Numbered from the stretch's first letter, positions 26,190 through 39,298 are shown. The stretch is DNA of 64,000 nucleotides from Acanthacorydalis orientalis (GCA_034766995.1 CM068314.1:15987701-16051700), one strand, 5' to 3'. Translations and numbers: made by a program. The notes: generated by a model from the sequence alone, not told the origin.

Positions 26190-26515
26190 ATATAGTCTTC
26201 AGTTTCTTTGTTACCATTGCTTTTATGGCATTCAAGTTCTCAAAAATTTGGCCTTTTAAAAATCAGTCAAATCTGGCTAGTTGGAATTACGTTTGGGAAT
26301 GGTATTTTTTTCACTAGAAAACACAGCACAGAAGTGTGTACGAGTAGAAATAAGCGTTGTCATTATGAAGGATTAACTCGCCACTAATTAGGTCATTCTT
26401 TCTATGAAAACTTCATTACTTCTTGATATAAACTCTAATTTACTGTTTGTCTTTTCGAAACAGATCTGCATTCTGTTACTTTGCATTCTCATAATATAAA
26501 ACCAGCCCAGAAACT
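26190..26515 (-). mobile_element. Decayed mariner transposase fragment in intron 1
   Basis: Read on the minus strand across several frames with stops, the order of motifs matches the central and C-terminal part of a mariner transposase. 'QTVN*SLYQEVMKF' lies near 26415-26450 and corresponds to the GQTVN-x-x-FYxEVL block. 'GELILHNDNA' follows near 26350-26378, the block holding the second catalytic Asp. 'NLNAIKAMVTKKLKTI' comes last, near 26190-26235, and corresponds to the segment after the third Asp. The element is frameshifted and certainly inactive. No terminal repeats were located. It is a different mariner group from the Hsmar1-like copies, because the sequence around these blocks differs. 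Confidence 0.65.
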
Positions 26516-27550
26516 ATTTTTCATGCTATGTATATTTTTAAAAGAAAATTATTTTTCGTATTTAATTTAATAATAGAAATTGTTCACTAAAGAGTTATAT
26601 ACACATAAATAATTCAATTCGGACAAACATGTATCAATATCATAGAAAAATATAACAATCAAAACAGATTTTCTTTATGTTACAATTTATTTGATAATTA
26701 AAAATAGAACGTCAGTAATCCTCTTATAAAGTGATTATTAAATTGTACATTGTATTATTAATAAAACAATGAGTTAATATTTTTTGAATATGTTCCAATT
26801 TATAATCCTGTTTTTCCATAAAGTGTATTAAAAAATCGTATATTTACAATTCAATAATAAATCAATAAACGATACCAATAGTGCAATTATCTAAAAGTGA
26901 AATTTTCTCTTTGTTTGTAATGAATAGAACATAAATCCGAATTGATATTTCGTGATCTCTTTGTTGTCAACAAACAGGGTGTTTGTGATCTATAAATTTC
27001 AACAGTATTTAATTTGAACTACTGTGTATACTCACTTTATTTGTATTTTGCAGTATAACTGTTCGTTATTATATGGATTTATGTAATACTGTTGAAGGGA
27101 TATATGGAAGTTGCATATAACTGAAAGTGGCTGTACTCGCATATCTATATTTATTCAATTATTTACAGTGCAATATAAATGGAATTATAATAAAATAACT
27201 TATGTAAATATCAAAAATTATTTTAATTAATATTCTGACCAATCCGTATTAATCAAAACACATTTGAAATTATATTATAATTGATTTAGATTCTACGAAT
27301 TATCTATATTTATATACAAAGACACGAATTATATATATAGAGAGGGACAGAGAATTATTCAATTTATGTTTCCACATAAAGAGGGCGCAGGGGTTATGAA
27401 AAGTAATATTATTTTTTATTTAGTATTTAAGTTCAATTCAATACTAAAATACAATTGCACAAAAATATTAAATGGGGGATAACATGTTTTGTTTTAATTT
27501 TTTGCGTTTTTTTTAATACTTTCGTGTGGAAGCCTAAGTTAAATCACCCA

Positions 27551-27639
27551 ATATATATATATATATATATATAACTATAATATTGATAATTTTAATAATT
27601 AACAATTAAAGTTGTATTTTTTACAAATAAATATATATT

Positions 27640-27683
<44 letters not shown>
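27551..27683. repeat. Two (TA)n microsatellites
   Basis: TA runs at 27551-27572 and 27643-27683 in intron 1. They are separated by about 70 bases of AT-rich unique sequence. Confidence 0.9.
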
Positions 27684-27685
<2 letters not shown>

Positions 27686-28969
27686 AATATCATATGAAGA
27701 TGAAAAAAGTATACAGAAGTTTCAATTGAATTCTTTTCAAATATTTAATATTAATAATAAAATTAATAGTATAAATAGTATTTAGTTAAATAAAAATATT
27801 GAAAAGTATTTCTTAACCATTTTATACAAATTGGTTTTGAAAACAAACAGTCCAGTAAAAAAATATAAATTAATATTTTGTTTATGTGTCAGTAAGTACG
27901 TTTAATTTTAAACTTCTCGAAGACATTCACCGCTATAAAAATCTTGTTATTGCCTATTTTTATTGTTCGACTGAAACGTAAATTATGAATTAAATATATA
28001 AAAAAATCAATGGTGCACTTAATCCAATATGAAAAATGTCAGTGAACGAGAATTCATAACCATTTTATATTTTTATTTCCGAAACGACATTTCTGTAGGA
28101 AAACGGCATTTAAACATGAATAATTTCACTAAAACCGATCGGGGATAAATTATTCGAACGAGACTATACGTATTATATAGAAGCAGAATAATTCGATTTC
28201 ATAAATGAAAATAGATTATTTTTTGCAATAAGATGTTGAATTTCTTTTCTTCGATCAACGAATTGAAATTCAGTAGATAAGACTAGAAAATTATTTTTTT
28301 TATTTCAGTTCTTCATTCAATATTTTTATGTTAACTACTATAATACTTGAATAACTTTTTATATTTTTTTAAATATATTCTAGTTTTATTATTGGTCTTG
28401 AATATGTCTTGAAAAGTAGTATTACAAATAAAAACTTGTCAGTGTATAATCAACAATCAATTAAGTGTTTTTAATCAGGAAAACTGTTTATTGTTTATAA
28501 AAAACTGATAAATTTTTTTATGAAAATGAATTTATTCACTTTACGAGAAAACATATTGTGTTTCAGTTTTCATTTATGTTTTTTATAAGTAATATTTTTA
28601 TATATTTTGATACGCAATAGTGAAATTTGAATACATTTAATGAAGTAAGAATTAGATGCATATAAATAATTTATAAGAATAGGAAAAAATGAAATAACTT
28701 AAAGATGTATATAGATATACAGAATCGAATTGATCGTTTTGTATAGTCTGTTATTTTTTTATTTTTTTGTTATAAATGAAAAGGAATATGTATTCGTTTA
28801 TATTCTCTATATTCGTTTCATTTGTCACGAGTATAACGTATCGTTCAATTCAGATGGTAAAATTTAATTATATCACTTTTCGAGCAGATTTATATAACAG
28901 TGAATGTGATTTAATTTAAGAATATGGACAAATATATTTCAGTTAACATTTTCAACTGTTCGAATTCAC

Positions 28970-29500
28970 ATCGTGATTTACGTGGTAAATTTAATGTGTG
29001 TTAAGTTAAATCGTGTATGGTGGAATTGATTGCTAACGGTCTGACTGCGGAGTCAGCTAGATTACTGCTGTTATTCAATAATACAGAGAAAATCTCTTGC
29101 ACACAATACACTGATAACGGTGAGGCCATCGAATGCCAATTTTGAATTTACGCGTCAAATATTACAAAGGGCGACGTCATAATGTGTGGCAATGTTCAAT
29201 GAGCATTTTCAATTATACAACTTTCCATTTGACATATAGATGACATAATGAATAATGCCATTCTCTTACGCAACCAATGATGATGATGAAATTTATTAAT
29301 TATGTTTATGGTGTATTATTTACGTTTTTGTCGATCCATTGAAATATGCATGTTGTGTCCGTGTAATTGGTTATCATTGATTTCTTTCCTACTCCTGTTT
29401 ATTTTTATATAACGTAATATGTAACAACATTTGTTAACATGTAATTACAGGGAATGAAGCACAAAGGGATCGTAAATTGGTGTGACGTTTAATAACAGTT
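28970..29500. other. GC-richer intronic block, candidate enhancer
   Basis: About 500 bases of balanced sequence in intron 1. It contains a CRE-like CGACGTCA (29172-29179), TTTATGG and TTTACG caudal/Hox-like cores, GTAATTGG, ATGCAT and a (GAT)n stretch. No coding frame was seen on either strand. Position inside the first long intron of an extracellular-receptor-like gene is typical of regulatory DNA, but function is inferred only from composition and motif density. Confidence 0.35.
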
Positions 29501-30002
29501 TTATACAGCAACATGCACGCTTATACTGCACTAAAATAAATTTACTGTACTATAATAGTCAACTGTAGTAATTTAGTATATTACTACTTTAAAGAATTAA
29601 AGATTTACTTCTGCTGCACAAAACTATTCTTCTCTGATTCATTTGTTGAAAAGTCAAAATGAATTTACATGTACATTTTTTTTTAAATAAATACAAAAAG
29701 ATTTAACCCGTCGTGTATCTCTGTCACTGGCTAAAAATTATCGAGTATTTGTACTTCTTGGACAAGTAAATTTCACGGTGATTTTATTGGGAATTTCATT
29801 ATTTGTAAGTAACATTTTTATTATTTAGTTTTTATTGTAAACGAACAAAAAATACAGACTATTAATTTCAATCGACATATGAGATACAAGAACTGTCAAA
29901 TATATTCTTTCTTATAATAATTATTATGAACACACCCCGCTAAATAAAGAAAATTACTTTCATTATATTTATTAAGTTCTATATGGTGATAAAAAATGAA
30001 CA

Positions 30003-30775
30003 TTAATTTGAAATGACCGCTCGTTGCTTTTACATATTCTTTGAAATGACTAACCCATTTATCTATTGCAGCATTCACATTGATCATTGGTAAATAGGTC
30101 AGTGTGTTAATAAAATCTTTATTTAAAGAGTCCATATTCATAATTTTTTTAATATAAATCATTCTTTCTAATCTAAATCATTCTTTCTAATCTAATTATA
30201 ATTTACATCTTAACGAGTTAAGATATTAACTAGAAGAATGGCAATGTTCTGTTCTTATAAATTCTAGTATACTTTTTTCTACCTTTTTTTTGCTTTATAA
30301 TTAAATACATACTTTTGTGTAAATTATTGGTTTTCTAATAAAGATGTTTTTGTTAACTTGAGAAGATCATCTAGTCAATTTTTTTAGCGCGAAGAGATAG
30401 ATGATTGTTTTTTTAAATATTTTTAAACAGTTGGGTAGTTTTTTTGGGTATAAAAAGCCATTTTATTTTATTTATTATTATTTTTCGCAGTAAATTCTTA
30501 TCCGTAAATATATTTTTCTATTTAAAAATAACTTTCGAATTTCTCAAGTCTGTTTTCAACGCTACAGTGAAGTAATGTCCGTTTATTCTTTTAAGAACTT
30601 AACCCCAAATCACGTATAAATTACTTAGTTTTTTGGGAAATATTCATTTCACGCGACATGATTTTATATTTTTGTAGCAAGTATTCTTTCATTAACAGCT
30701 TTAATTACTTTTGGCGTACAAACCGTAGCTGGATGTTGAGATCTTTTCCAGTCGTTTACTCCTGAGATACCATTG
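30003..30775 (-). mobile_element. Tc1/mariner-superfamily transposon relic in intron 1
   Basis: On the minus strand, motifs appear in the order expected of an IS630/Tc1/mariner transposase. Near 30700-30775 'RSQHPATVCTPKVIKAVNER' matches the RSGRPRT-x-RTPK-x-x-KAVRER linker after the first helix-turn-helix. Then come 'KRINGHYFTVALK' and 'NIFTDKN', the latter at the place of the FTDEK block with the first catalytic Asp. Finally 'NVNAAIDKWVSHFKEYVK' and 'SGHF' (about 30010-30110) match the C-terminal AAID-x-W...RLK...GGHFE end. The C-terminal part is still an open 88-codon frame (29896-30162); the rest has stops and frameshifts. An 18-19 base tandem duplication (ATCATTCTTTCTAATCTAA) lies at about 30158-30195, inside the relic. 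Confidence 0.7.
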
Positions 30776-32961
30776 GAAGGTATTATAGTACAATGCACAA
30801 ACACCAAATTTTTGCTCAGTTTCTAGATAATTTTAAAAATGAAACTCAGACGAATTTTCATTTTATGTACTACAATTACTATTATTATTGTTTATTATTT
30901 TTTTTGTCTTTGCATTTCATGATTATATTTTGTTATTTAAGAGAAAAAATTTACACTTTTATAATATACTCATAAACAACTAATATTTACTAATCATAAA
31001 TATAAAACTGCATATTTTTATTATTTGATAATGAGTACGTTCAATTATATATTGATATTTATTTACAAAAGTGAATAAACGAAACCTGTATTGAAAGATT
31101 AAAAATTATAATTCATATATGTATAAGAAATACTTGAAAATATTAAAAATTCACAGATTTTTTAACATAAATAAAAATAAGTTGTAAATTTTGTAAGGTT
31201 TTAAGTAATTCACTCTCTTGCTATTCAAGTAATTAAGTTATCATTTTCTATTTTATGTATAATTAAAATTTAAGAAATGCAACTTTAATTAATAACTTCA
31301 ATCCATTTATAATATTTAGAATTAATAAATACCTTTTCAGAAATATACGTTTATGAATACACGTAAGATAATTTAAGTCGAATAATTACTTTGAAAATGT
31401 TTTAAAATTATATCTGAAATTTTCATCTATATAATATTCTCTAATTAAGAAACTGGTTCGCTTAAATGCTTAATTAACTGTCTTAATCCTTTATATATAT
31501 ATTTTAATTCAAAAATCCATTTTTGTTTACTTAAATAAAGGTGTATTTAACAATTGTTAAGTGAAAGCATATTTTCTTTAATATTACATAGTTTCAAATA
31601 TAATATGGCAGGTTATAAATAAATAATATAATTAAATGAATGCATACCTGAAAGATTATTCCATTAAACTGATGGAATTTTTTTGTAGTTTCACATTTTG
31701 TCTGTAAGGAAAAGAATAATTATTTTATATACTGAAATAGTTACAATAAAAATTAAATAAAGTTATATATTATATGTGTGTGTTTATATATGAGTTGGTA
31801 TATGAAAGAAAAAAAGTGAAAAAGCTAACGTATCCAAAGTAATTTATAGATCTATTTACACGCAGAGGTTAAAAACTGTTATATTGAGTTCAGAGGTTAA
31901 AATGTTGTCGACTAACGTAAAGTGTGCAGAACATCTCCCTTTAACGTTTCTTTTATACACAGTAGTATTCTACAGCTTCATCTTACTACATATATACTTG
32001 TTAATGTTTCATGAGATGGACATATACTAGTGACTAGCTGGTACATTTTAGTTGTGATCAATTGCTCGAGAAATTGGATTCAAAACAGCCGAAGTTGTTT
32101 TATTTTTCTTAGGCATTTCGAATGTGACTGTTCGATAGAATAAACATTTAAACAGAATGTTATTTGGAAAAGTATTTCCATTTATTATATTTTTTCTGGT
32201 TCATTATATATTTTTTAATTAAAATAAAAAAAAAACATGTTTTGGATCTTAATATATTTTTAAAACAAATCTAAATACCAACTATTTACTTATTTGTTAT
32301 TTATAAGTGAATAGTTGGAAATGTTTATAATACAGTAAAGATTGAAATATGCTTTCAAAATTTTATTTTTCAGTCTCTTTATAGTGCAATATTATTTCAA
32401 TTAAATCTTAATTGAATTTTCAATAAATGAAAGTCTATATGAAGTATTGAATAATGTAATTGATTAGTTCTCGTCATAAATCAATTCAACACTTGTCTAA
32501 GTCAGCTATTATGTTAAATGTTATTTAACATAATTTCTAAATATATAATTTCAATATTTTTATAAAAAAATTACGCTTATAAAATCACACTGAATAAGAA
32601 TGGTTAAGAAATATTTTAAAAATTAAAGTATAATACTGCAATTTTATTACTTTGAATTAAAATAATACTGTGGTAATATTTGTGGTTGCATATTTTAACA
32701 CAAGTATTAAAATAATAGGATTTAATTGAAATAAACTTTTTTTTAAATACATTGAAATTTTTTGGAAAAAGTCTATATGATACAACTCATTAGAGGCCTT
32801 ATTTTTGAAAATAAGTTTTTTTGTCAATGCTTATTTTACTATTAGTTATTAAACTTAAAATCAATGTTTATATTTATATGAAATTAATTTTACAATTTAA
32901 TTTTAAATGCAGAAACATTACTTTAAAACTGTTTGTTATTTTTGATTTTTTTTTCTTGCAG

Positions 32962-33069
32962 GCGATTTTTGTGTTCTTGTTTTGAAGGATTCAGTGGGAC
33001 CAACTGTGGACAAGGACCCCTTTGCCATGATCATGGGAGAACTGTTTGTCAAAATGGCGGCGTCTGTAG
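32962..33069 (+). CDS. CUB-EGF protein, second coding exon (partial gene)
   Basis: A 108-base symmetric exon (enters and leaves after the second codon base), encoding residues 210-245. It starts TR-FLCSCFEGFSGTNC, supplying cysteines 4-6 of EGF module 1 (C-x-C-x8-C with the usual G-F-x-G). It then begins EGF module 2 with CHDHGRTVCQNGGVC, cysteines 1-3. It is bounded by a strong polypyrimidine acceptor ending at 32961 and an AG|GTGAGT donor at 33070. The rest of EGF 2 and everything downstream (further EGF modules, any transmembrane segment or stop codon) was not found in the window. A 108-base symmetric exon could be skipped or duplicated without a frame change. Confidence 0.9.
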
Positions 33070-33904
33070 GTGAGTCCAAATTGTGAAAACTTTTTTCTTG
33101 GTAACTTGATTTTAATTATAAATATATGTGAATAATACAGCTCTATGGTATTCTTTTTTTAATAATGTGTTTATAGATTTGTACTTCGTTTTGAAGTAAT
33201 AATTACTTCAAATTATAATTGTTTATTTATCTAGTTAATATATTTTTCTGATATTCCTTATCATTTTAGATCACTTGAGTTTCTATCTTCTACTATTAGT
33301 TTCAGCATGTGTGCCATTTTTAGATAGATTGAAAATAAATTTCCAAGTTATCTGAAATCCATATGAAGATAGCACGCGTTACGAATCTAAAATGGAAGAC
33401 AGAAAATCAAATAATCCAAAAAGACTAAAACGCTAAAACAATTTATAACCCACTTTAATTAATAAGAAAAATTATATTCACATAGAATTTGATTTAAAAA
33501 TGTTTCGATTTAAAGAAGAATTTTTATTTTAGGTTATATTGTTTAAAACTTAAAAATAATGGAAAATCTTTTCTATTATATTTTACACATCGACATACTT
33601 TTTTTAAAAAATAATTTGTGTCTTTTTGAATTTTTTATTGTACATAATTGCTTTGTGATATCTAATTATAAATGATCAGTTTTTATATGTTCAGTGCGTT
33701 ATTTTTTTGATGAAAAGAACATATTATTTTGGTTTAGTGATTTTTTAATTTTCTTTTATATTTTAATTTCTTACAAAAATAGAATCAGTGTATTTTATTA
33801 ATACACATACACCCACACACATACATATATATTATATGTGAGATAAAATTTGCACTTTCCTATTTTAACCCTCCTTTTCTATTCTAGCAGCGTTGTTTAT
33901 TTTG

Positions 33905-34120
33905 GTGGGTCTTTCGTTTTCATCCAACTGTCTAACGTTTGAATGTCATTTCTATCTCTTGGAATTCAATCTACGATTCCTCTCTTGTCCATACTGCATC
34001 AGTTCTCCTGGTGACGTGACTCGTTCGTATATATTTTTATCTCCTTAAATATTCGATGACATCACATGCCTTAGATTCTGTCATCATATATTGCAATATC
34101 TCCGTGATATTTACACATCT
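33905..34120 (-). mobile_element. Non-LTR retrotransposon C-terminal relic, antisense in intron 2
   Basis: On the minus strand 'NITEILQYM', 'ACDVIEYLRR*KYIRTSHVTR' and 'RTDAVWTRE' follow the family pattern R-x-EEIR...TDVIE-RI...LKW-x-W-x-GHVAR-R-D-RW-x-x. That pattern lies C-terminal to the reverse transcriptase of RTE-like and related non-LTR elements. A shifted frame then reads 'IPRDRNDIQ', matching the WRPR-x-KRSRGRP segment. Stops and a frameshift show that it is dead. A better preserved copy of this type of tail is at 48303-48720 on the other strand. Confidence 0.55.
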
Positions 34121-34301
34121 TTGAACATCACCAAGTTATTTAATACATTTAACAATAAAAATATTTCGTCAGATATGTCAAGAATGTATATTTTTTTAAC
34201 TTAGCGAACATATTTGTGTTTTGTGGGTTTTGAAATGAAAAGTTTATCATATTTATACATAAATAATTCTATTTTTTTAAATATTGTTTGTATACATATA
34301 T

Positions 34302-34304
<3 letters not shown>

Positions 34305-34381
<77 letters not shown>
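34305..34381. repeat. (TA)n(GATA)n compound microsatellite
   Basis: A TA run is followed by about ten GATA tetramers, the only clear GATA array in the window. Confidence 0.95.
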
Positions 34382-34382
<1 letters not shown>

Positions 34383-36253
34383 GCGAATATGTTAAAAAAA
34401 TATAATGATTTTTTTATATTCATGAGATTTCAATGAAACGTATAATTTAAAACCACCTTAATCACAGTTTTAAAGAGAGAATTTTCGATACCATTACTTC
34501 TTAACTCTAGTTATATAGCTATCGTCAATCATTTATGCCTTTCGAAGAAAACAGATGATTAGCAATTCAAATTTTCATCAAAATTTGAAATTAAACGAAA
34601 ACTAAAAAAACTGCGTAAGTTAATTCTTTCTAATGGTTGTAATATACATACTTTAGGTGAAATATGATTGACTGGTGTAGGTGATAAAACATTATAATTT
34701 CTATCATTAATATATAATAGTGTATTATTATCTACAGTTAATGATACTAATATGATTATTATTAATTATTCGGTATAAAATTTTATCTAAACGCTAACAG
34801 TTTTCCCTTCATAAGTGGAAAAACGTTTATTGTATAAGATATTTTTCAATTAATTTTAATTACAAACTGAAACATATCTTACAGTTCTTTAAAAAATACA
34901 AGTTTTATTATATTTAGAAATAAGATTATTTTTTATTACTTTGTTAAAAATATTTCGTTACATATCCATTGTATATATATATATATATATTGAGAGAGAG
35001 AGAAAGAGGAAAAGATTTCGATAATTTGATATATTGTTATTTTTTAAACACTTTTATGTTAAAGAGGTACGAAATGTATTATATATTTAGTAAATGTATC
35101 TTTTTATTTATTCTTTTCAATCTATGGTAAAAAAGTATAGATTTTGCGTACGAAGAAAATATGATTAGTATTGTTTATTTTTATTTTACATTTGTTAAAC
35201 AATTTATAAACATACAATATTAGATATATATACATACTTGTGTTGAATATTCGATATATATATATATATATATTTATAATTTATGGAATAGTTTAATAAT
35301 TAAAACAAAATTTAAGTTTAACATTAAACTAAATCATACTGCATTTAAACTACATAGGGAAAGAATCAAATTAAGCCGTTGCTAAAGTACTGGATACCGA
35401 TATTTTTGAAATTAGCTGGTAACGTTATTTATACCAATTTATCAGAACTGTACTATATATATACATATATATTAATTCAATTAATTTTATATTTGTTCCG
35501 TTAGAGGAAAGAAAAAAAATGTTTATATTCGAGTTAAAGGAGTTTTAAAATTATTCTGGACGTACATGTGATTAATATATAAATAAAAGAGTATAATAAA
35601 TTACATATTAATAAGAAATTTATAATTTAAACAAACGTATTAGGTAAATTTGAGACAGAAAAAAACTTTTCAGATTTTTTTTATTTTCATCTATTGTTCT
35701 ATTTAATTAAATATTTCAGATTAACAATAATTTCTGATATCTGATTTCAAATAAATTTAATGAGACTCATTTTTCTAAAATTCGTCATTGATATTTTTTG
35801 ACTCATGCGGTTATTTTTACACTAGATATTTGTGAATAAATTTTTTTTAAGAAGTAATATACATTTAATAATGTATTTCGTAGCACCTCGGCTAAATTAA
35901 CTTCACAATCACAAATAAAATATTTTTTTCCAAAAGGAATAAAATTTTAGTTATTGATAATTTTTAATTTGTTTACATTCATTTCGTTGTTGTTACTGTT
36001 ATTTTCAGAAAAAAATTATGGTCAGTGGGAAACTAAAAAATTAATCTTTCAGAACATTAAATATTTTTAAATAAAAAAAATACAATCTAGGATTACACAC
36101 TAAAAAAAAACATTTGCTTCATAAGTTTCTCCAGTTACTCATTATGCACATTTTATGATTCTAAGAATTAATAGAATATTTATGAAATTTTATGAATGCA
36201 GAATAGATTTTAATCATTCACCACTAAGTTCTCATATTACATTGCTCATTTAG

Positions 36254-36286
<33 letters not shown>

Positions 36287-36440
36287 CAAAATAGTTTCTG
36301 CAATATGTGCACATATTGCATTCGCGGATTTTATTATTGTACTCTTCTTATGAAGCATATTCATGTAATGATATTTTGTGGTATTTGCACTTTATAGTTG
36401 TGTTTTATTCAAACAGTATGCAATCTTTATTACTGATTTA

Positions 36441-36453
36441 TATACATATATAT

Positions 36454-36501
<48 letters not shown>
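36441..36501. repeat. (CA)n(TA)n microsatellite
   Basis: A CATATATA/CACACA block runs into TA units. A similar CA-to-TA tract lies at 36767-36825. Confidence 0.95.
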
Positions 36502-36507
<6 letters not shown>

Positions 36508-36761
36508 TAGTTCTCTATATTATTATTAGAAAATTTTACCGCTGTATTTAGTTATGTATTTATTTTATATAAGCACACTTTTTACTTAATTTTTGTATAA
36601 CCCATACATACTTGTAAAGTTTATAGACTTTTCTTGTGTATTATTTTATCTTAATGGTATGTTTTTACATTGTACAGATATAAATAAGGAGAAAAAGGAA
36701 TATTTATTAATGTATATGTTATTTAAAAAGTTTTTATTTTCTTTAACATTTTTTTCTTTAG

Positions 36762-36766
<5 letters not shown>

Positions 36767-36821
<55 letters not shown>

Positions 36822-36825
36822 GCGT
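36767..36825. repeat. (CA)n(TA)n(TG)n microsatellite
   Basis: CA units, then TA units, then TG units, forming a long potential hairpin because CA and TG arms are complementary. Confidence 0.95.
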
Positions 36826-37908
36826 GTGAATATTACCCGTTTACTGTAGTTTCTTCCCAATAATTATTACGTTTTTTGACGTATTGAGATTAAACTTTAT
36901 AAAGTTACTGCACATAAACCTGGTAGTATTTAGGTTATTCAAGAAAGTTGTCATACATGTCATTTGTAAAATATATCGATTTTCCCGCAAACACTCGTAT
37001 TTTATACTTTCAAGAACACAATATCTAGCTGACGTATCTTTATTCGCTTTATTAAATATTGAACAAAGATATATTTTTTTTGTAAGAATGGTTTTTTGAG
37101 AGTTAATTTTTTATACTTTTCTTTTATTCTCTAACAATTTTCGTGAATTTAGGAGAATGAAAAATAAAGATATTTCAATTTTTTTAATTGTTTACTTAGG
37201 AGATTAGTTAATAAAACTAAATACATTTCTATCAGAGACATACTTCAATTCATTTTCTCATTTGTTTGTCATTTTTAGGTAATTATTACTTTGGCGTTCC
37301 ATTATTTTAGAAATAATATTTAATTTCGGATACATTTGTCTTAAAGAATTCAAAAATATTCAAATTATTAAAATAGTTATAAATATCATTAAGAGTATTT
37401 AAAATCATTTTCTTAAGATGTGTTGTCGAGATAAGATTTGGCAGCATTTATTAAAAGTGATAAAAAATTCTGTTACTACTTAAAACCAACTGAATATCTC
37501 TTCTTACAAATATAAAAAGACTTGCCTGCAAATTAATCTAAAGTTTCAACTTGTTGACTTTCTTTATTATCCACACTTCACTGTCATCGTCACACTCAAT
37601 CCTTTTTACTGTCATGGGCACATTTTTTTCAAGACTTGATGAGGTCATTTATGTTGATCTTTTCTGAATGACGGAGATATCTTTTTATTTTTATTATAAA
37701 ATGGTACCTTTTATCTATTATTTACATAGTGTGAAGTATATTCAATTTAAATTGTTAAATTTTAGGAACATATTTCAAAACACCTTTGTGAATAATTAAA
37801 ACATTTTTTTTACAAATAAAACACTTAATTTTTATTTTCAAACATTAGAAGAGTAAAATATTAATAATTATACTTGTACAAAAATTATTTTAAATGTTAA
37901 ATGCTATT

Positions 37909-37960
37909 TTATATATATATATATACATACATATATATATATATATATAATGTATATATA

Positions 37961-38030
<70 letters not shown>
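37909..38030. repeat. Clustered (TA)n tracts with palindromic TAATATAATA spacers
   Basis: Three TA blocks are separated by TATAATATAAT spacers. A further TA block lies at 38112-38151. Confidence 0.95.
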
Positions 38031-38034
<4 letters not shown>

Positions 38035-38109
38035 TTTATCGAAATCATTTTTTTATAACTAAAAAAGTACTAAAATTCAGTTAACAGCAAAAATAATAAA
38101 ATAAATAAA

Positions 38110-38152
<43 letters not shown>

Positions 38153-39249
38153 GAAAGTATGTGTTATATTTTCGTATAAAGGAAAACTGTTAGACTTATA
38201 TATCATCGTTTGCTTTAAGATACTCTTTATCTATCGTATATATTAAGAGTGAATATTTATGCTCTGTCAAACATAAGCTTCCAATACGACCTTTTTTGTA
38301 ATAATAATCTTTTATCCTGTTTTTCATGAAGTACGCATTTACAGTGTTCAGTTCATTTTATACATAATCCTATCTTTTAATTCTGTATTAAAATATTTAT
38401 ATCTGATTTTTGTTGAATGTCTATGTTGATTTCTTAGAAATGGTATTATATACGAACATAAAAAATGTCGTTTGTAATACAACATTTATATTTTTATTTA
38501 AGTATGTATTTGTAATGTGGTGTTTTCTATATAAATTGAAATGAGCTCGTTTGCTTTTATTTTATGTTTATAATCAGTTGAATGTAGAAATTATTATAAA
38601 ATGTTTATATCAAAGTATGTCTAAACTTTCTTTCCATCTTATTCTATTTTGAAATAAAATATGATAAGAAAATGTATGTGAAAATAAAATAAAACATTGT
38701 ACATTCATATGGACATTTTGTAATTCATTTTTATATTATATGAACTAAAAGATGAACCAATATTTTTCTGTGATGTTTTCAAACATTACTTTCATGTTTT
38801 TAAACCAGGCTTAACTGTTCAAATTACTGATTTTGATAAATAATTCGACATAACATTTTTTTATTACCATCTCATCTTTATTTTTACCGCTTGTCAAATT
38901 TTTGTATCTTAAATGTTTTTTTTTTATTTTGTAATTGAAATTTCAACAATATAATCGACATATATGGCATTCATAATTTAATTTATAGAAAAAAACATAC
39001 AATTATGGAAAACATGTATGTAAATATTCTGTTTGAAACAATAATATTTTTAAACTGTAATACAGTGCACATTCCAAAAATGAATTTTTTCACTCCACCA
39101 CAAACCACAAAATTTCATCGGATCAGAAATGTTTCATAATTGATTATTATGATTTTGATTGCCGTTTATGCGCATTTTGATAGCAATTCTGTTATTTTTA
39201 TTTCTTAAGTCTATTAGTATGATGAAATCATTATCTAAATGTGTATAAA

Positions 39250-39298
39250 AGTCTATAATAAATTATTAATCATATTGATTAATAATTTATTATAGACT
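39250..39298. repeat. Perfect 23-bp inverted repeat with 3-base loop
   Basis: Bases 39250-39272 are exactly complementary to 39276-39298 across a TAT loop. Outer bases AGTCTATAATA and inner TTAATCA are not simple TA repeat. Pairing stops abruptly on both sides, as after a template-switch duplication. The stem is short for a microRNA precursor. Confidence 0.9.

Larger units (their letters stand above)
25306..32961 (+). other. Intron 1 of the CUB-EGF gene (7656 bases)
   Basis: The donor GTGAGT is at 25306 and the acceptor TTTTTTTTTCTTGCAG ends at 32961. The intron splits a Thr codon after its second base. Joining restores the EGF cysteine spacing C-x4-C-x5-C-x10-C-x-C-x8-C, which independently supports both splice sites. 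The intron holds TA microsatellites, two minus-strand transposase relics and a GC-richer, enhancer-like block near 29.0-29.5 kb. Confidence 0.85.
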
